The translations under genes and the position numbers were made by a program. Positions 1 through 5,417 of a stretch of 6,257 bases of DNA are shown here, one piece after another (positions within the stretch are counted from its first letter, which is position 1; every line of letters starts with the position of its first letter). This DNA is from JAPXSY01 sp034003585 (GTDB taxonomy: Bacteria > Verrucomicrobiota > Kiritimatiellia > RFP12 > UBA1067). Below the pieces are notes generated by a model. That model was given only the letters and a program-made list of their open reading frames with translations. It did no database searches and had not been told where the DNA came from. The stretch lies in NCBI GenBank assembly GCA_034003585.1, contig JAVEYH010000161.1:1-6257 (forward strand). Direction: 5' to 3'.

Positions 1-1
1 C

Positions 2-187
2 CTCAAGCAGCGGGAGCTGGAGCGTTGCGAGGCCCGGCTCCGCAAAGAAAAGCAATTTAACCGCAAGGTCGCGATCAACGCCGAGCTTCGTGATCTGAAA
101 CAAGAACTTAAAAATCTGACCCGCCCGCTGCCTGCAAGCGGGACGGCAGTCGAACCCTACAGGGGGGGTGTAACCTTTTGTCTGTAA
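2..187 (+). CDS. C-terminal fragment of a DUF4391-like protein, truncated by the IS
   Basis: The open frame enters from the left edge and encodes 61 residues. The first 40 form a highly charged helix or coiled coil with the stretch RLRKEKQFNRKV followed by NAELRDLKQELKNL. This matches, from memory, the conserved C-terminal tail of DUF4391 proteins (KIRKEKQ.NR.VELNAELK.LK.EL). DUF4391 has no defined biochemical role. Its genes are, to my knowledge, often found beside helicase and DNA-methyltransferase genes of restriction-like loci, but no such neighbour is visible here. The frame crosses the left end of the insertion sequence at 163, so its last seven residues (GGVTFCL) and its stop codon at 185-187 are IS-derived. 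The native protein probably ended at or just after the helix, so the insertion may have removed only a few residues. Assignment rests on one short motif. The upstream part lies outside the window. Confidence 0.6.
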   Translation, partial: LKQRELERCEARLRKEKQFNRKVAINAELRDLKQELKNLTRPLPASGTAVEPYRGGVTFCL

Positions 188-262
188 ATTCAAAAAATGG
201 GCCTGCGGTTCCCTTCCGGGATCTACGGGCTTGAAGAAAGGCGGGCCATGGCTATCCTTAGG
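163..262 (+). repeat. Left terminal inverted repeat of the IS, carrying the likely transposase promoter
   Basis: This arm pairs with 1510-1609 base for base without gaps, with two mismatches (98/100). Its outer 30 bases (GGGTGTAACC... TGTAAATTC) are the IS256-type end and the probable transposase binding site. Its inner part contains TTGAAG (231-236), a 16-bp spacer and TATCCT (253-258), a plausible sigma-70-type promoter reading into the transposase gene. It also supplies the last codons of the truncated DUF4391-like frame. Confidence 0.9.
231..258 (+). promoter_or_regulatory. Putative transposase promoter inside the left end
   Basis: TTGAAG at 231-236 and TATCCT at 253-258 are separated by 16 bp, each matching four of six consensus bases. 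Transcription would begin near 265, about 30 nt before the transposase start codon. Because the right end is an inverted copy, the same promoter exists at 1514-1541 pointing back into the 3' end of the transposase gene. The prediction comes from sequence only. Confidence 0.4.
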
Positions 263-295
263 TGTTGAGAAACACAAAGAAAGGACGAATAAGCC

Positions 296-1471
296 ATGAC
301 CCACGGGGAGAAAGGTACCGCCATGGAGGCGGTTTTGCAACCGGTATTTGAGCGGGGCTTCGACGGGATCGGGGAGGTGCTCTCCGCGGTCCTGAACTTC
401 GCCATGCTGATCGAGCGGGAGAAGGCGCTCGGCGCGCAGCCCTACGAGCGGACGGCGGAGCGAGGCGGCCACGCGAACGGGTTCAAGCCCAGAACGCTGA
501 AGACGCGTGTCGGCGAGCTGTCGCTGCGGGTGCCGCAGGCGCGCGGGACGGAGACGCCGTTCTACCCCTCGCTGCTGGAGCGGGGGCAGCGGCACGAGCG
601 GGCCCTGGCGTTGGCCGTGGCCGAGATGTACGTGCAGGGCGTCTCGACGCGCAAGGTGCGGCAGGTGCTGGAGGAGATGTGCGGGTTGGAGGTCTCGTCG
701 GAGCAGGTGTCGAGGGCCGCGGCCCTGCTCGACGCTGAACTGGAGAGGTGGCGCAACAGGGCCATCGGATGCGTGCGGGCCCTTGTCCTGGACGCCCTTT
801 ACGAGAAGGTGCGCATGGACGGCGCGGTGGTCTCCTGCGCGGTTCTGGTCGCGACGGGCGTGCTGGCCGACGGCCGCAGGACCGTGCTCGGGGTGAGCGC
901 GGCGGTCAGCGAGGCCGAGATCCACTGGCGCGCGTTCATCCAAAGCCTGAAAGACCGGGGCATGTCGGGCGTGGCGTTCGTCGTCAGCGACAGCCACGAG
1001 GGCCTCAAGGCGGCCCTTGCCGCCACCCTTCCCGGCGTCGCGTGGCAGCGCTGCCAGTGCCACCTGCAGCGCAACGCGCAGGCCTACGTCACGAAGTCGG
1101 ACCTCAAGGGCCAAGTGGCGGCGGACCTCCGCGCCATCTTCAACGCGCCCTCCCTCGGCGAGGCGAAGCGCCTGCTCGACGCCGCGGCGGAAAAGTACTC
1201 GAGGACCCAGTCAAAACTCGCCGCGTGGATGGAGGAGAACATCCCCGAGGGCCTCGCCGTCTTCCGCCTTCCCGAGCCCATGCGCCGCAGGCTGCGAACC
1301 AGCAACATGGCCGAGAACCTCAACCGCCAGATCCGGCGCAGGACACGCGTCGCGGGACTCTTTCCCAACGAGGCTTCGTTGCTCAGACTCGTCTCCGCAG
1401 TCCTGTCGGAGATCAGCGAGGACTGGGAGACCGGGAAAATCTATCTCAGCACGGAGGGGATGCCCGCATGA
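296..1471 (+). CDS. IS256/Mutator-family DDE transposase, apparently intact
   Basis: This 391-residue enzyme catalyses cut-out and insertion of the element that carries it. The catalytic acidic triad is visible: D166 in LVLDALYEKVR, D232 in VVSDSHEGLKAAL and E340 in NMAENLNRQIRRRT. The Mutator signature follows D232, with C253-x2-H256 in WQRCQCHLQRN, and the C-terminal FPNEASLLRLVSAVL block is also present. The N-terminal 100 residues hold the expected ERGGHANGFKPRTLKTRVGEL region, which leads into DNA-binding helices. Length is normal for the family (about 390-420). An AAGGA at 281-285 lies 10 nt before the ATG at 296. A second ATG at 323, preceded by GGGGAG, could also be used and would shorten the protein by nine residues. 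No frameshift or internal stop is seen, so the enzyme is probably active. Codon use is strongly GC-rich, unlike the AT-richer DNA just right of the element. Confidence 0.95.
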   Translation: MTHGEKGTAMEAVLQPVFERGFDGIGEVLSAVLNFAMLIEREKALGAQPYERTAERGGHANGFKPRTLKTRVGELSLRVPQARGTETPFYPSLLERGQRHERALALAVAEMYVQGVSTRKVRQVLEEMCGLEVSSEQVSRAAALLDAELERWRNRAIGCVRALVLDALYEKVRMDGAVVSCAVLVATGVLADGRRTVLGVSAAVSEAEIHWRAFIQSLKDRGMSGVAFVVSDSHEGLKAALAATLPGVAWQRCQCHLQRNAQAYVTKSDLKGQVAADLRAIFNAPSLGEAKRLLDAAAEKYSRTQSKLAAWMEENIPEGLAVFRLPEPMRRRLRTSNMAENLNRQIRRRTRVAGLFPNEASLLRLVSAVLSEISEDWETGKIYLSTEGMPA

Positions 1472-1481
1472 CCCGCCTTCA

Positions 1482-1511
1482 CGAATTTACAGACAAAACC
1501 CTTGCACTGCC
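1482..1511 (-). repeat. Internal right-end-like motif of the IS
   Basis: The 16-mer GAATTTACAGACAAAA at 1483-1498 is an exact direct repeat of 1581-1596 in the outer right arm, 98 bp away. Read on the - strand, the whole motif runs GGCAGTGCAAGGGTTTTGTC then TGTAAATTCG. It aligns with the outer tip as GTGCAAGGGTTTTGTCTG against GTGTAACC-TTTTGTCTG. It begins only 10 bases after the transposase stop, where a normal IS256-type right end would be expected. No equivalent second copy exists near the left end. Confidence 0.8.
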
Positions 1512-1609
1512 TAAGGATAGCCATGTCCCGCCTTTCTTCAAGCCCGCAGATCCCGGAAGGGAACCGCAGGCCCATTTTTTGAATTTACAGACAAAAGGTT
1601 ACACCCCCC
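1510..1609 (-). repeat. Right terminal inverted repeat (inverted copy of the left end)
   Basis: This is the reverse complement of 163-262 with two mismatches. It includes the tip, the TTGTCTGTAAATTC core and the TTGAAG/TATCCT promoter-like pair, now facing leftward at 1514-1541. Since it also copies left-end sequence well beyond any plausible transposase binding site, it looks like a duplicated left end rather than an ordinary right end. Confidence 0.9.
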
Positions 1610-1610
1610 A

Positions 1611-1817
1611 CGTTCAGCGGAGGCTTATCATTTCAAAACGCTATTTTGGACAAGAGTGCCATCGGTGCTTTCTTTTGGAATTGGGTCTGATAATGGAAAA
1701 ACGTGGTTAGGCTGCAAGGTATGGACAAGAAAAAATAGCGATCGGAAAAAGCATCTGAAAATAGACCTCGTGTATGGTGGAGACCAGTGGCGTTTTGTGC
1801 CTTTCGCTGATGACTGA
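1611..1817 (+). pseudogene. Orphaned 3' end of an unrecognised protein gene cut by the IS
   Basis: The frame beginning directly at the IS boundary encodes 68 residues to a TGA at 1815-1817. The last 45 read like genuine protein: GSDNGKTWLGCKVWTRKN, a lysine-rich turn, then HLKIDLVYGGDQWRFVPFADD. The alternating hydrophobic pattern with a final GDQWRFVPFA resembles the last two beta strands of small NTF2-like or lipoprotein-type domains, but I do not recognise the family. No start codon of its own can be supported, because the frame continues back into the IS end. This is therefore the downstream remnant of a gene whose 5' part was lost. It has lower GC than the genes to its right. An alternative start is GTG at 1656, but no ribosome binding site supports it. 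Confidence 0.45.
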
Positions 1818-1968
1818 TATGCATGCCATAGCAGAAAAACCACGTTACAACCTGCCGCAATGAGCATGAAAACCAGACTTCGGATTTTTGCCGCGTCATG
1901 CTCCCGTATTGCGTCGGACAGAGTAACACCGTTTTCTGTGGAACCAACGCGAGTTCAAAAGGTGTAAC

Positions 1969-1984
1969 ATTCGTTGACACGAAT
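1969..1984. promoter_or_regulatory. Perfect 6-bp inverted repeat, possible operator
   Basis: ATTCGT and ACGAAT are perfectly complementary around the four bases TGAC. The palindrome lies about 63 bp upstream of the predicted transcription start of the aminotransferase-EIIA operon, a usual distance for an activator site. It overlaps a TTGACA hexamer (1974-1979) that has no good -10 partner. Function is inferred from position and symmetry only. Confidence 0.35.
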
Positions 1985-2003
1985 CACATGCGTTTCCGCG
2001 CTG

Positions 2004-2032
2004 TTGGCGGTTGCCCGCGGATCTGCTATCCT
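2004..2032 (+). promoter_or_regulatory. Probable sigma-70-type promoter of the aminotransferase-EIIA operon
   Basis: TTGGCG (2004-2009) and TATCCT (2027-2032) are 17 bp apart. The -10 element is preceded by TGC, an extended -10 motif. Transcription would start near 2039, leaving a leader of about 43 nt before the ATG at 2082. The region 1818-2081 otherwise shows no gene. It holds this promoter, the palindrome at 1969-1984 and AT-richer DNA. Confidence 0.5.
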
Positions 2033-2081
2033 GTTCCCGTCATTGAACCGGTCGCGGCCGCGCCGCGCGGAAGGGTTGGTC

Positions 2082-3047
2082 ATGAAGCGAATCGATTTCT
2101 CGAATTATCTCGATGTGCTGCGGCAGCGGCGTCAGCCGTGGCAGCAGGGATACTACGCCATGTACTCCAGTGTGCTGGGCGGGGTGGTGCGGGATCCGCT
2201 CCTGATGCAGGTGCCGCTGGACGACCACCTTGTGCATCGCGGCGACGGGGTTTTCGATACCTTTAAATGCGTGGGGCGCGCGGCCTACAATCTGGACGCG
2301 CACCTGCAGCGGCTGATGCGGTCGGCGGCGGCGATCGGCCTGGCCTGGCCGGACGGGATCGGCGACATCCGCGCGCTCACCGTGGAAACGCTGGCTGTGG
2401 CGGGACGCGAGGCCTGTTCGGGCCGCGTGATGATCTCGCGCGGACCGGGAAGTTTTGGCGTGAGCCCCTACGAATCGCCCGCGCCCGCGCTCTACATCGT
2501 GGTATATGCGGCCGGCGTGCCGTTCATGGTCCGGCACCCGGAAGGCGCCCGCGTGCGGCGCAGCCGGGTGCCGGTCAAGCCGGCGCGCTTCGCCACGGTG
2601 AAACATTGCAACTATCTGCCGAACGTGCTGATGAAGCGCGAGGCGGTGGACTGGGGCGTGGATTTTGTGGTGGGGTTTGACGACGACGGCCTGATGGCGG
2701 AGGGGGCCACCGAGAACTTCGGCATCGTCACCCGGGCGGGCGAATTGCTCTTCCCGCGCATGGAAACGGTTTTGGACGGCACCACCATGTTGCGGGTCAT
2801 GCGGCTCGCCGAGCCGCTCGCGACCCGGGGCACGTTGCGCGCCATCGGGTTCCGCGACATCACGGAGGCGGAAGTCCGCGACGCCGCGGAGATGCTGGTG
2901 GTGGGGACCACGATCAACGTGGTCTCGGTATGCGAATTTGAGGGGGTGCCGATCGCGGACGGTCGGCCCGGCAAGATCGGACGGGCCCTGAATGACCTGC
3001 TGACGCGCGATATCGAGACGAACACGGCGTTGCGCACGGTGTATTGA
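2082..3047 (+). CDS. Aminotransferase class IV (fold-type IV PLP enzyme)
   Basis: This 321-residue cytoplasmic enzyme uses pyridoxal phosphate. The family includes branched-chain aminotransferases, D-amino-acid transaminases and aminodeoxychorismate lyase. Visible family marks are DDHLVHRGDGVFDTFKCV (residues 47-64), the Schiff-base lysine K174 in ATVKHCNYLPNVLMKREA, E208 in MAEGATENFGIV (the residue that contacts the PLP ring nitrogen), LDGTTMLRV (231-239) and the phosphate-binding GTTINVVSV (275-283). The NYLPNVLMKREA segment most resembles branched-chain or D-amino-acid transaminases. Substrate cannot be fixed from motifs. The first 40 residues (WQQGYYAMYSSVLGG) extend before the usual core. 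The start at 2082 is chosen because GGAAGGG (2069-2075) lies 6 nt upstream, whereas the earlier in-frame ATG at 1974 would place the promoter inside the coding region. It is the first gene of an operon with the EIIA gene 18 bp downstream. Confidence 0.9.
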   Translation: MKRIDFSNYLDVLRQRRQPWQQGYYAMYSSVLGGVVRDPLLMQVPLDDHLVHRGDGVFDTFKCVGRAAYNLDAHLQRLMRSAAAIGLAWPDGIGDIRALTVETLAVAGREACSGRVMISRGPGSFGVSPYESPAPALYIVVYAAGVPFMVRHPEGARVRRSRVPVKPARFATVKHCNYLPNVLMKREAVDWGVDFVVGFDDDGLMAEGATENFGIVTRAGELLFPRMETVLDGTTMLRVMRLAEPLATRGTLRAIGFRDITEAEVRDAAEMLVVGTTINVVSVCEFEGVPIADGRPGKIGRALNDLLTRDIETNTALRTVY

Positions 3048-3065
3048 GGGCGAAAGGAACGATTC

Positions 3066-3536
3066 ATGGCGAGGTTTGCGGAGGTCATCGAACACAGCAC
3101 GGTTTGCCGCAATCTGGACGAGCCGGACGGGCCGCGGGTGGTGGCCCGGCTGATTCAGGCGGCCGTGGACGAGAAGCGTCTGGCTGCGGAGCGGCGGGAC
3201 GAGGCGGTGCGCGCGGTGCTCAAACGCGAGTGGAGCGCGTCGACCGCCATGCCGGACGGGATCGCCCTGCCCCACGGGCGGACCGACTGCGTCAGCGATA
3301 TCCTCTGCGTGATCGGCATCCACCCCCGGGGAATCGCGTTCGGCGCGCCGGACCAGGGGCCGACCCGCATTTTCGTGCTGCTGCTTGTGCCGATCACGGT
3401 GGGCTGCAACCACATCCATTTCCTCGCGAACCTCAGCCGCAGGCTGATGGAGCAGTCGGTGCGCGATAATCTGATGCGGGCCGGTTCGCGCGGGGAGGTG
3501 CTCCGGGCCATTCTCCGCGACGTGGCGGAATGCTGA
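3066..3536 (+). CDS. Stand-alone PTS EIIA domain protein, fructose/Ntr type
   Basis: This 156-residue cytoplasmic protein is a single type-2 EIIA domain, which accepts a phosphoryl group from HPr or NPr on a histidine. The active site is H70 in STAMPDGIALPHGRTDCV, the classic family motif. A second conserved region is PTRIFVLLLVPITVGCNHIHFLANLSRRLM (99-128), containing H116 and H118. Length and single-domain layout match PtsN-like regulatory EIIA more than the EIIA modules fused to sugar permeases, and no EIIB, EIIC or HPr gene is present in the window. The start at 3066 has AAAGGA (3053-3058) 7 nt upstream. It is the second gene of an operon with the class IV aminotransferase, and it ends 18 bases before the stop of the convergent DUF362 gene. 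A regulatory role is inferred, and the target is unknown. Confidence 0.88.
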   Translation: MARFAEVIEHSTVCRNLDEPDGPRVVARLIQAAVDEKRLAAERRDEAVRAVLKREWSASTAMPDGIALPHGRTDCVSDILCVIGIHPRGIAFGAPDQGPTRIFVLLLVPITVGCNHIHFLANLSRRLMEQSVRDNLMRAGSRGEVLRAILRDVAEC

Positions 3537-3558
3537 CCCCCCCCGATTCTGCGGTCAG
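3533..3558. other. Short inverted repeat between convergent stop codons
   Basis: CTGACC (3533-3538) and GGTCAG (3553-3558) form a 6-bp stem with a 14-base loop and span the stop codons of both convergent genes. It could act as a weak bidirectional terminator. There is no T-tract on either strand, so intrinsic termination is not well supported. Confidence 0.25.
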
Positions 3559-4571
3559 TCGAGTCCCTTGAACACGCCGAGCAGACGCAGCAGGCGCGAT
3601 TGGGACATGCGGATGGCGTTCGCCGGACACACCTCGTGGCAGCAGCTGCAACTGATGCAGCGCGCCGCGTCCAGCGTTGGGGCGCGCGCCTCCGGCGCAA
3701 GGGACAACGCTTGCACGGGGCAGGCCTTTACGCACAGGCCGCACCGGACGCAGGCGCGGGGGGTCAAAGCCGGCCGGACCCACACGTAACGGCCGGCGCA
3801 CCGCACCAGCCAGGGCGGCGCGAGCGCGAGCAGATGGCCGCCGGAGGGTGTCGCGAAGGCATCGATCGTCACGGGGTCGCCCGTGACGCGCGCCGTGACC
3901 CCGGACGGCAGAAAGGGCACTTGCCGCGCATCGATGCGCAAAAGGTCGCACAGCGCGCGGTCCAGCGCGAACGGATCCCGCGACGCGGCCAGAAACCCCA
4001 ACGGCAGGGGCCGGCCGTTGGCCGGCCCCTGACCCTCCATGCCGACGATCCCGTCGGCCAGATTCCAGGAGGGCGGCAGCACGTCCCACAACGTCCGGAG
4101 CAGCGCGCCGAACTCCGCGGGCCGGGGATGGAGCCGGTGCAGGGTGGTTTTCGCGTATCCCGGGATGGCGCCGTAAAGATTCTTCACCGCCGCGGTCAGC
4201 AGGGTGAGCGAATGGCTCTTCACTTTCGGCAGGTTGACGATCAGGTCGGCCTCCAGCACGGGCCGCGCCACGGAGAAGGCGAATCCGTTGCGCTCGAACG
4301 CCAGCACACCGGCCTGTTCGAACGAGATCAGGGGTACCCCCTCTTCGGCGCAGACCGTCGCCATGCCGGTGGCGCTCCAGACCTTCGCCAGGTTGGCGGT
4401 GCTCGCCGGGCTGTCGCCCACGGCGAGGCGCGCGCCGGTGGGCTTGAGCGCGCGGAGCACCTGGCGGACCAGTTCGGGATGGGTGGTGACGGCCTGTTCC
4501 GGGGAACGGTCGGTGAGCAGATTCGGCTTCAGCAGGACACGCTTGCCCGCGAGGCTGCCGTCCCGCAGCCA
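3555..4571 (-). CDS. DUF362 protein with a C-terminal double 4Fe-4S ferredoxin domain (5' end in gap)
   Basis: The visible 338 residues lack only the N-terminus, which lies in the run of Ns. The DUF362 domain shows KPNLL (visible residues 15-19), GDSP (52-55), LPKVKSH (114-120), AAVKNLYGAIPG (127-138) and DGIVGMEGQGP (173-183). It is followed by two 4Fe-4S motifs: C274-x2-C277-x2-C280-x3-C284-P and C305-x2-C308-x2-C311-x3-C315-P, with an extra cysteine at 310. The protein is probably a cytoplasmic iron-sulfur redox or ligand-binding protein. DUF362 has no settled biochemical function. Full-length relatives are about 370-400 residues, so roughly 30-60 are missing. It lies downstream of the PAS-AraC gene on the same strand and may be co-transcribed with it, although the real distance across the gap is unknown. 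Confidence 0.88.
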   Translation of the reverse strand, partial: WLRDGSLAGKRVLLKPNLLTDRSPEQAVTTHPELVRQVLRALKPTGARLAVGDSPASTANLAKVWSATGMATVCAEEGVPLISFEQAGVLAFERNGFAFSVARPVLEADLIVNLPKVKSHSLTLLTAAVKNLYGAIPGYAKTTLHRLHPRPAEFGALLRTLWDVLPPSWNLADGIVGMEGQGPANGRPLPLGFLAASRDPFALDRALCDLLRIDARQVPFLPSGVTARVTGDPVTIDAFATPSGGHLLALAPPWLVRCAGRYVWVRPALTPRACVRCGLCVKACPVQALSLAPEARAPTLDAARCISCSCCHEVCPANAIRMSQSRLLRLLGVFKGLD

Positions 4572-4671
4572 NNNNNNNNNNNNNNNNNNNNNNNNNNNNN
4601 NNNNNNNNNNNNNNNNNNNNNNNNNNNNNNNNNNNNNNNNNNNNNNNNNNNNNNNNNNNNNNNNNNNNNNN
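4572..4671. other. Assembly gap of exactly 100 N
   Basis: The run of 100 Ns is a usual scaffolding placeholder for a gap of unknown true length. It removes the last few residues of the PAS-AraC regulator, the intergenic junction and the start of the DUF362 gene. Because no stop can be read across Ns, the two genes appear as one long frame on the - strand. That frame should not be annotated as a fusion. Confidence 0.98.
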
Positions 4672-5381
4672 CCGGGCGAAAGCCCGGTGATGCGCTTGAA
4701 GGTGCGCGTGAAGTGGCTGTGGTCGTAGAACCCGGTCTCGCAGGCGATGTCCGCGATCGTCCGGGAGCCGGACTCCAGCAGCGTGCGCGCGGCCGAGATG
4801 CGGACCCGCAGGATGTATTCGTATGGCGTGGCGCCCAGAATGCGGTGGAAGCGGCGCTCGAACTGGCTCTGCGAGACGCCCGCGAGCGCGGCCAGTTTCG
4901 GGATCTCGAGATTCTCGCCGTAATGCGAGTGGATGTGGGTGACCACCTCGGCGAAGCGGCCGTACCAGCGCGGCGTATCCCGCAACCCGTCCACAATGCG
5001 GTGAAACCCGACCACACCGATCGGCTCGCCCCGCCGGTTGTAGACCGGAAACTTGCTGTGGATCATCAGCCGGTCCGAGTGTTCCGGCGCGGGCGCGATC
5101 TCGTTGATCACCGGTTTGCCGGTCGCCATCACCTGCCGGTCGCCCCGGACATAGAACTCCGCGCGGTCGCGGGAGAAAAAATCGTAATCCGTTTTGCCGA
5201 GGGTCTGCAATTCGTTTTCGGCATTGCAGAACTGGCAGGCCCGGTGGTTGTTCACCATGAAGCGGCCATACTTGTCCTTCATGAAAAAACCCACATCCGG
5301 CAGCGTGTCCATCAGCAGCCGGAACGAAGAGAGATCCCCGATTTGCGCGAGGAAACGGCGCTGCAGCGTTTTGGGATTCAT
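4672..5381 (-). CDS. PAS-AraC family transcription regulator (3' end in gap)
   Basis: The visible 236 residues comprise an N-terminal PAS sensor domain (about 20-130, with DTLPDVGFFMKDKYGRFMVNN and GKTDYDFF) and a C-terminal AraC-type DNA-binding domain (about 145-236). The latter holds both helix-turn-helix units: IPKLAALAGVSQSQFERRFHRILG and the signature IADIACETGFYDHSHFTRTFKRITGLSP. Only about 5-25 residues should be missing in the gap. The PAS domain replaces the cupin seen in classical AraC proteins, so the ligand is unknown. A C49-x2-C52 pair in ACQFCN sits in the PAS domain. The ATG at 5381 starts a PAS protein of normal layout. It has no Shine-Dalgarno sequence, and a promoter ends 6 nt before it. 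The regulator is divergent from a Gfo/Idh/MocA oxidoreductase, the usual arrangement for local control of a sugar-related gene. Confidence 0.9.
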
Positions 5382-5387
5382 GCCGAA

Positions 5388-5417
5388 AGTATACACATTT
5401 TTTCTGACGATGTACAA
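5388..5417 (-). promoter_or_regulatory. Putative promoter of the PAS-AraC gene, leaderless type
   Basis: On the - strand, TTGTAC (5412-5417) and TATACT (5388-5393, five of six consensus bases) are 18 bp apart. Only six bases separate the -10 element from the ATG at 5381-5379, so the first transcribed base should be at or next to the A of the start codon. The -35 element overlaps one of the GTAC sites (5411-5416), which suggests autoregulation. Confidence 0.5.

Larger units (their letters stand above)
163..1609 (+). mobile_element. IS256/Mutator-family insertion sequence with 100-bp inverted ends
   Basis: A single transposase gene is bounded by two inverted copies of a 100-bp sequence. The outer tips both read GGGGGGTGTAACCTTTTG going inward, which gives a total length of 1447 bp. 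The only mismatches between the arms are at 225/1547 and 246/1526. Typical IS256-family elements are about 1.3-1.5 kb with inverted repeats of about 20-30 bp and 8-9 bp target duplications, so the arm length is unusual. Just outside the element, CCCTACAG (155-162) and ACGTTCAG (1610-1617) agree at only 5 of 8 positions, so there is no convincing target-site duplication. The flanks may therefore come from recombination, deletion or misassembly rather than one simple insertion. A smaller canonical element (163-1511) is also possible because of the internal end motif described separately. Confidence 0.9.

Noticed and set aside
748..1710. Open frame of 320 codons on + overlapping the transposase
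   Set aside because: It is an alternate-frame reading of the transposase gene with R/P/G-rich low-complexity composition, and it crosses the IS end.
1955..1968. CAAAAGGTGTAAC near 1956-1968 as another IS end
   Set aside because: It resembles parts of the IS tip (CAAAAGG, GGTGTAAC) but in the wrong combination and without the TTGTCTGTAAATTC core.
1974..1979. TTGACA as the -35 element of the aminotransferase promoter
   Set aside because: No acceptable -10 hexamer lies 16-18 bp downstream (CGCGCT). The TTGGCG/TGCTATCCT pair is better.
1633..1980. 115-codon - strand frame in the region right of the IS
   Set aside because: No recognisable motif, and it overlaps the better supported + strand remnant and the upstream control region.
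1974..2081. Upstream in-frame ATG extension of the aminotransferase by 36 codons
   Set aside because: It would include the extended -10 promoter and lacks a ribosome binding site. The ATG at 2082 has GGAAGGG at correct spacing.
2040..3419. 459-codon - strand frame opposite the aminotransferase and EIIA genes
   Set aside because: High-GC antisense shadow rich in H, R, P and A. Both + strand genes show full family motifs and ribosome binding sites.
3533..3558. Strong intrinsic terminator between the convergent genes
   Set aside because: The stem is only 6 bp with a 14-base loop and has no T-tract, so it is recorded only as a weak inverted repeat.
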